10,640 nt of DNA from an uncultured Bacteroidales bacterium (GTDB lineage Bacteria; Bacteroidota; Bacteroidia; Bacteroidales; Paludibacteraceae), in assembly GCA_946619625.1 (NCBI GenBank), contig CAMOMF010000046.1, forward strand, positions 1 through 10,640, read 5' to 3'. Below, in pieces: positions 6,482-10,640 of this stretch; the first letter of the stretch is position 1; each line of letters opens with the position of its first letter. Below the pieces are notes generated by a model. It saw only the letters and a list, made by a program, of their open reading frames with translations. It searched no databases and had not been told where the DNA came from. Position numbers and translations under genes: made by a program.

Positions 6482-7852
6482 ATGGCAAATGCTTTGACTC
6501 TTCGTGACAGCGCAGTTGCACGCTGGGCGGTTCTTATTCTTGTGGCGTCGATGATGTTCTTCGCCTACATGTTCGTCGATATTCTGTCGCCGCTCGCCTC
6601 GCTCCTCAATGATACTTTAGGCTGGAACCAGGGCGTTTTCGGCACCTACGCCGCAGGAGAATACCTGCTGAACGTGTTCGGTTTCCTTATCCTTGCCGGT
6701 ATTATCCTCGACAAGATGGGAGTCCGTTTTACGGGCACACTATCCGCCAGCCTCATGGTTATTGGCGCAGCCATCAAGTTTATTGGTATATCCTCCTGGT
6801 TCCAAACCACATCCCTCGCTGCATGGCTTAATACATGGTGGGTCTCCATGCCCGCCTCTGCCAAAATGGCGATGTTCGGTTTCATGATCTTCGGCTGCGG
6901 ATGCGAGATGGCGGGTACTACCGTCTCCAAGATTCTCGCCAAATGGTTCAAAGGCAAGGAGATGGCACTCGCCATGGGCCTTGAGATGGCAATTGCCCGA
7001 CTTGGTGTCTTCGCCGCTATGTGGCTCTCACCTATGCTCAGCCAGCGGTTTGCTATTGATGGCACCAACTCCGTAACGGCTCCGCTCCTTTTCTCCGCGC
7101 TCCTGCTCGTCATCGGACTGCTGAACTTCCTCGTCTTCACCGTCATGGATAAACGTTTCGACGACCAACTCATCGCTATTGGCGAGATTACCGCTACGCA
7201 CGACCCCGAAGATGAGTTCCACGTCTCCGACCTCGGACAGATTTTCTCATCCAAGATGTTCTGGATTATCGCATTACTATGCGTACTCTACTACTCGGCT
7301 ATCTTCCCCTTCCAGCGCTTCGCCACCAATTTCCTGGAGGAAACGCTCCACATCAGCAATGCCGAGGCGGCAGGTCTGTTCAAGTGGTTCCCTATCCTCG
7401 CCATGGTACTCACACCTTTCTTGGGGGCATTTATCGACTACAAAGGCAAGGGCGCCTCGATGATGATGATTGGCGCACTCATCATGATTGCCTGCCACAG
7501 CGTCTTCGCTTTCGTTCTTCCCGCTTTCCCCAGCAAGGGACTGGCGCTCGCCACGGTCTTGGTGCTCGGTGTCAGTTTCTCGCTTGTGCCCGCCTCCATG
7601 TGGCCATCCGTTCCGAAGATTATTGACGAGAAAGTGCTCGGCTCGGCTTACTGCCTGATTTTCTGGGTGCAGAACGTAGGTCTCTGTCTGGTACCGCTAC
7701 TCATAGGCAAACTGCGCGTGGCCACCAACGGTTACCTCGTGCCCATGATTGTCTTCGCCTCTTTCGGCGTATTGGCGTTCTTCCTGAGTGTAGCACTCAA
7801 AATAGAAGACAAGAAAAAAGGATATGGACTGGAGTTACCTAACAAAAAATAA
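6482..7852 (+). CDS. Major facilitator superfamily transporter, MFSD1-like
   Basis: A 456-residue inner-membrane carrier with about twelve hydrophobic segments (first near 14-32, last near 419-438). It has the MFS loop motif A as GIILDKMGVR at 73-82 and a degenerate second-half copy, GAFIDYKGKG at 315-324. The cytoplasmic linker between halves is about 222-258 (acidic, HDPEDEF). The stretch at 374-409 (WPSVPKIIDEKVLGSAYCLIFWVQNVGL...LIG) resembles, from memory, the MFSD1 branch of the superfamily, whose animal member exports dipeptides from lysosomes. The substrate here cannot be read from sequence; linking it to peptides or cell-wall material is inference. The start at 6482 follows the repeat region by eight bases. 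Its 3' end overlaps murF by 29 bp, so the two are co-translated. No promoter of the Bacteroidota form is visible in 6278-6481. Confidence 0.9.
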   Translation: MANALTLRDSAVARWAVLILVASMMFFAYMFVDILSPLASLLNDTLGWNQGVFGTYAAGEYLLNVFGFLILAGIILDKMGVRFTGTLSASLMVIGAAIKFIGISSWFQTTSLAAWLNTWWVSMPASAKMAMFGFMIFGCGCEMAGTTVSKILAKWFKGKEMALAMGLEMAIARLGVFAAMWLSPMLSQRFAIDGTNSVTAPLLFSALLLVIGLLNFLVFTVMDKRFDDQLIAIGEITATHDPEDEFHVSDLGQIFSSKMFWIIALLCVLYYSAIFPFQRFATNFLEETLHISNAEAAGLFKWFPILAMVLTPFLGAFIDYKGKGASMMMIGALIMIACHSVFAFVLPAFPSKGLALATVLVLGVSFSLVPASMWPSVPKIIDEKVLGSAYCLIFWVQNVGLCLVPLLIGKLRVATNGYLVPMIVFASFGVLAFFLSVALKIEDKKKGYGLELPNKK

Positions 7853-9044
7853 ATCGTCCCTCTCGGTCAGCACAGACACACGCAACTTACCCGAGGGGTG
7901 CATCTTTTTCGCACTCCACGGGGATAGTTTCGATGGCAACCTGTTCGCGGCTGATGCCCTGCAAAAAGGAGCCGCTATGGTCGTGGTGGACAGCGAGGAC
8001 ATCTTCCACTCCCTGCCCGAAGGAAAAGCCCTGCTCGTACCAAACACCTTGCGCGCCTTGCAAGAACTAGCACGCGACTGGAGGCGCGAACTTGGGATCC
8101 GCGTCATCGGTATTACCGGTACCAACGGCAAAACAACCACTAAGGAACTGACGGCGGCGGTACTGAAAACCAAGTACAACCTGCTCTACACGCAAGGCAA
8201 CCTCAACAACAGTATCGGTGTACCCCTCACCGTGCTGAAAATGACGCGCCAACATAACCTCGCACTCATCGAGATGGGAGCCTCCCACCCCGGCGACATC
8301 ACCGAACTGGTGAATATCTGCGAGCCTGATTGCGGACTTATCACCAACGTAGGCAAAGCGCATCTGCTCGGTTTCGGCTCTTTCGAAGGAGTAAAGGCCA
8401 CCAAGAAAGAACTCTACGATTTCCTCTCTGCACACAACGGTTTCTGTTTCCGCAACCTGGACAACCCGCACCTCGCGGAGATGGCGGGAGACCTGAAAAC
8501 CATTGGTTACCACACCGGAACCATGCTCAGCGGCACACACCTCGTGGGGGACTATAATTCCGAGAACATACAGGCGGCCCTCTGCATAGGCGAGTATTTC
8601 GGCATTCCGCGCGAACAGGGCGAAGCCGCCATCCGTGCCTACGTGCCCGACAACAACCGCTCACAACTGCTCAAAACGGCAAAAAACACCTTGGTGGTGG
8701 ATGCCTACAACGCCAACGTCACCTCCATGACGGCAGCGATAGAAGCTTTCCACGGAGACACGCTCATACTCGGCGACATGCTCGAATTGGGTGAATACTC
8801 CGCCGAGGAACACCAACATATAGTGGACCTCGTCGCGTCTAAAAACTTCAGCGACGTGTACCTGGTGGGGGACGAGTTCGGCAAAACCAACTGCCAACTA
8901 CCAAACACCCAATGCCAATTCGCCAAATACACCAATGCCGACCAACTGCGTCTCGCACTGGCTATCCACCCTCTGCAAGGGCGTATCATCCTGCTCAAAG
9001 GCTCGCATGGCATGCATTTGGAAAAACTAATAGAAGTACTCTGA
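7824..9044 (+). CDS. murF: UDP-MurNAc-tripeptide--D-Ala-D-Ala ligase MurF, compact form
   Basis: A 406-residue Mur ligase, short for the family (usually about 430-450). It joins D-Ala-D-Ala to UDP-MurNAc-tripeptide with ATP in the cytoplasm, completing the pentapeptide precursor of peptidoglycan. The N-terminal domain shows STDTRNLPEGCIFFALHG at 16-33. The ATP site is GITGTNGKTTTKE at 96-108, followed by TQGNLNNSIGVPLT at 123-136, IEMGASHPGDI at 149-159 and ITNVGKAHLLGFGS at 173-186. The third domain has NNRSQ at 277-281, VVDAYNANVTSM at 291-302 and LILGDMLELGEYS at 314-326. Two oddities: the central segment between GYHTG (228-232) and HLVGDYN (239-245) is very short, and NCQLPNTQCQF at 356-366 looks like a translated repeat. 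Key ATP-binding residues are intact, so it should be active. The start overlaps the MFS gene. Confidence 0.95.
   Translation: MDWSYLTKNKSSLSVSTDTRNLPEGCIFFALHGDSFDGNLFAADALQKGAAMVVVDSEDIFHSLPEGKALLVPNTLRALQELARDWRRELGIRVIGITGTNGKTTTKELTAAVLKTKYNLLYTQGNLNNSIGVPLTVLKMTRQHNLALIEMGASHPGDITELVNICEPDCGLITNVGKAHLLGFGSFEGVKATKKELYDFLSAHNGFCFRNLDNPHLAEMAGDLKTIGYHTGTMLSGTHLVGDYNSENIQAALCIGEYFGIPREQGEAAIRAYVPDNNRSQLLKTAKNTLVVDAYNANVTSMTAAIEAFHGDTLILGDMLELGEYSAEEHQHIVDLVASKNFSDVYLVGDEFGKTNCQLPNTQCQFAKYTNADQLRLALAIHPLQGRIILLKGSHGMHLEKLIEVL
8889..8921 (+). repeat. Repeat-like insert within murF
   Basis: The stretch encoding residues 356-366 (NCQLPNTQCQF) consists of CCAACT/CCAA-type words; CCAACTACCAAA at 8894-8905 also occurs at 6388-6399 beside the 35-bp repeats. 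CCAACTGC occurs at 8887-8894 and again at 8942-8949. It lies between the strand VYLVGDEFG and the helix NADQLRLAL of the third domain, a surface loop of variable length in Mur ligases. That it was inserted from an intergenic repeat is inference. Confidence 0.4.
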
Positions 9045-9045
9045 T

Positions 9046-9921
9046 ATGAACAAAAAAACAACCTACATACTCGCAGCCGTCATTGCCGTACTGGCAGTCG
9101 TTCTCGTACTTTTGTTGCTGCAAAACCATCAGCAGCGCGAGAACATCAACGCCATGGCGGAAACAATGGAGTTCGAGAAAGAACAACTGGAGGAAGAGTA
9201 TGAAGACCTCGCCCTGCAGTACGACGGCTACCAGATAACCATCAAGAACGACTCCCTCGCCGACCTGCTCGCACAGGAAAAACAGCGTGTACAGGACTTG
9301 CGCGAAGAACTCCGTATCACCAAGGCGACTGATGCCAAGAAAATCAACGCACTCAAGAAAGAACTTGCTACTGTGCGCGAGATTATGGTTGGCTATATTC
9401 ATCAGATCGACTCACTTGACCGCCAGAACAAGCAACTGGTTCAGGAGAACCGCGAAGTGCGCGAACAATACGCCGCCGTACAGGAACAAAACCAGTCCCT
9501 CACCGAGGAAAAAACCAAACTGACCGAAGTCGTCTCGCGCGCCTCCATGATGGAAGTGGCGGATTTCCGCTGCACCACCCTCAACAAACGAGACCGCAAA
9601 ACAAGCATCTTCTCACACATACAGAAGTTGCAGTTCGACTTCGCCATCCTCAAGAACATCACCACCGAACCCGGTATCAAAACCGTCTATCTGCAAATCC
9701 GCAAACCCGATGGTGAAGTCATGACCAAGGATGACGGCACTTTCCCCTTCGAGAACGGCTCGCTCCCCTATTCACTGAAAAAAGATTTCGAATACAGCGG
9801 CGAACAGACCAACGAAGTGCTTTATTGGCCCGTGGAGGAAATCCTGCAGAAAGGCACGTACAATGCCGATTTCTTCATTGACGGCAACCTCGTCGGCTCT
9901 TTCCCCTTCCAACTCAAATAA
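9046..9921 (+). CDS. Membrane-anchored coiled-coil protein of unknown function
   Basis: A 291-residue protein. MNKK is followed by one hydrophobic segment (7-26) with no signal-peptidase site, so it is probably an N-terminal anchor with the remainder in the periplasm (inference). Residues about 36-165 are a long charged coiled coil rich in Glu, Gln and Lys heptads. The C-terminal ~110 residues (from about 173) form a separate domain predicted to be mostly beta: FDFAILKNITTEPGIKTVYL at 197-216, KPDGEVMTKDDGTFPFENG at 220-238 and GTYNADFFIDGNLVGSFPFQLK at the end, reminiscent of an immunoglobulin-like sandwich. It has one Cys (C176). It starts one base after the murF stop, so it is surely co-translated and may have a cell-envelope role. 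Coiled coils like this are sometimes labelled SMC-like, but no ATPase motif is present. I do not recognise a named family. Confidence 0.87.
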   Translation: MNKKTTYILAAVIAVLAVVLVLLLLQNHQQRENINAMAETMEFEKEQLEEEYEDLALQYDGYQITIKNDSLADLLAQEKQRVQDLREELRITKATDAKKINALKKELATVREIMVGYIHQIDSLDRQNKQLVQENREVREQYAAVQEQNQSLTEEKTKLTEVVSRASMMEVADFRCTTLNKRDRKTSIFSHIQKLQFDFAILKNITTEPGIKTVYLQIRKPDGEVMTKDDGTFPFENGSLPYSLKKDFEYSGEQTNEVLYWPVEEILQKGTYNADFFIDGNLVGSFPFQLK

Positions 9922-9925
9922 CCCC

Positions 9926-9973
9926 TCGAAATATCGAAATATCGTCATCTCGAAATATCGAAATATCGAAATA
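9926..9973 (+). repeat. Six-unit octamer tandem array between genes
   Basis: The unit TCGAAATA occurs at 9926, 9934, 9950, 9958 and 9966, all perfect and in register. The third position (9942-9949) holds TCGTCATC. The array begins four bases after the stop of the coiled-coil gene and contains no ATG. It has the look of a slippage-generated minisatellite; no protein or RNA function is evident. Confidence 0.93.
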
Positions 9974-9981
9974 ACGCTCCC

Positions 9982-10016
9982 TCAATTGTCCAATCGTAAA
10001 TCGTCCAATCGTCAAT
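9982..10016 (+). repeat. Degenerate 7-8 nt repeats leading into cysS
   Basis: Related short words follow one another: TCAATTG, TCCAATCG, TAAATCG, TCCAATCG, TCAATAT. TCCAATCGT is exact at 9989-9997 and 10004-10012, 15 nt apart. The last unit runs into the cysS start codon at 10017. With the octamer array, this accounts for almost all of the 95-nt gap; no promoter or hairpin terminator is visible in it. Confidence 0.7.
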
Positions 10017-10640
10017 ATGTTATATCTTTACAATACTCTCACCCGCACGAAACAGCCGTTTCAACCCATCAACGCCCCGCACGTGGGGTTGTACGTGTGC
10101 GGTCCTACCGTTTATGGCGACGCCCATCTGGGACACGCCCGTCCTGCTATCACCTTCGACGTACTCTTCCGCTACCTGACCCATCTGGGCTACAAGGTGC
10201 GCTATGTGCGTAATATCACTGATGTAGGGCACCTCGAGCACGATGCCGACGAAGGCGAAGACAAGATTGCAAAAAAAGCACGGCTCGAGCAACTCGAACC
10301 CATGGAGGTTGTCCAGTACTACGTCAACCGCTACCACCACGACATGGAGGAACTGGGCGTCCTACCGCCATCTATCGAGCCACACGCCTCCGGACATATC
10401 ATCGAGCAGATTGCGTTCATACAACGCATCCTCGACAACGGATACGCCTATGTGGTCAACGGCTCCGTCTATTTCGATGTGGAGAAATACAGTCAGGACT
10501 ACCACTACGGCAAACTGTCCGGACGCAACCTCAACGATATCGTCACCGAGACACGAGAACTGGACGGACAAGCCGAGAAACGCCACAGCTACGATTTCGC
10601 GCTCTGGAAGAAAGCAGCACCCGAACATATCATGCACTGG
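10017..10640 (+). CDS. cysS: Cysteinyl-tRNA synthetase, N-terminal part (3' end outside window)
   Basis: The first 208 codons of a class I aminoacyl-tRNA synthetase that charges tRNA-Cys in the cytoplasm; full length is usually near 490 residues. After MLYLYNTLTRTKQPFQPI comes YVCGPTVYGDAHLGHARP at 26-43, holding the first zinc ligand (Cys28) and the ATP-binding HIGH motif as HLGH (37-40). The following RYVRNITDVGHLEHDADEGEDKI and HASGHI at 124-129 are typical of CysRS, as are YGKLSGRNLNDI and DFALWKKA near the end. The KMSKS motif would lie beyond the window. The frame has no stop up to 10640 and no defect. The ATG at 10017 gives the expected N-terminus. Its leader is made of short repeats, so it may depend on read-through from the murF group or on a promoter I cannot see. 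Confidence 0.97.
   Translation, partial: MLYLYNTLTRTKQPFQPINAPHVGLYVCGPTVYGDAHLGHARPAITFDVLFRYLTHLGYKVRYVRNITDVGHLEHDADEGEDKIAKKARLEQLEPMEVVQYYVNRYHHDMEELGVLPPSIEPHASGHIIEQIAFIQRILDNGYAYVVNGSVYFDVEKYSQDYHYGKLSGRNLNDIVTETRELDGQAEKRHSYDFALWKKAAPEHIMHW

Overview
The window looks like a chromosomal segment of a Bacteroidales-type bacterium (phylum Bacteroidota, moderate GC). Three things point there. The only clear promoter has the Bacteroidota form (TTG, 20-nt spacer, TAnnTTTG) instead of sigma70 boxes. There are no obvious Shine-Dalgarno sequences, only A-rich leaders. The order barrel protein - isoprenyl transferase - BamA - OmpH/Skp - OmpH/Skp is a known Bacteroidota arrangement. All genes lie on the + strand. 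I found no tRNA, rRNA, CRISPR array, insertion sequence or prophage gene.

Layout: 1-659 is the 3' end of radA (DNA repair and recombination). 660-964 is a 305-base gap with hairpins, a promoter at 872-902 and a palindromic leader element. From 965 an apparent operon makes envelope proteins: a secreted beta-barrel protein (965-1666), UppS, which makes the C55 lipid carrier (1709-2455), BamA, which inserts outer-membrane proteins (2510-5143), and two Skp/OmpH periplasmic chaperones (5211-5744 and 5786-6277). Three bases later comes a 54-codon small ORF (6281-6445) whose end lies in a perfectly abutting 35-bp tandem duplication (6404-6473).

The second half begins with an MFS transporter (6482-7852) that overlaps murF (7824-9044). 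A membrane-anchored coiled-coil protein of unknown role (9046-9921) follows after one base. After a 95-base gap made mostly of short tandem repeats comes cysS, which runs off the window (10017-10640).

Together the genes cover the lipid carrier for peptidoglycan and glycans (UppS), the last cytoplasmic peptide-ligation step of peptidoglycan (MurF), and outer-membrane protein folding (Skp/BamA). Most genes are ordinary. I see no new defence or mobile system. The parts worth a second look are the repeat-filled junctions: the 35-bp duplication with a mini-ORF ending one base before the transporter start, the octamer array before cysS, and a repeat-like insert in murF. Others are a compact MurF, a TTG-started BamA with a tyrosine-rich loop, the uncharacterised small ORF and the coiled-coil protein.
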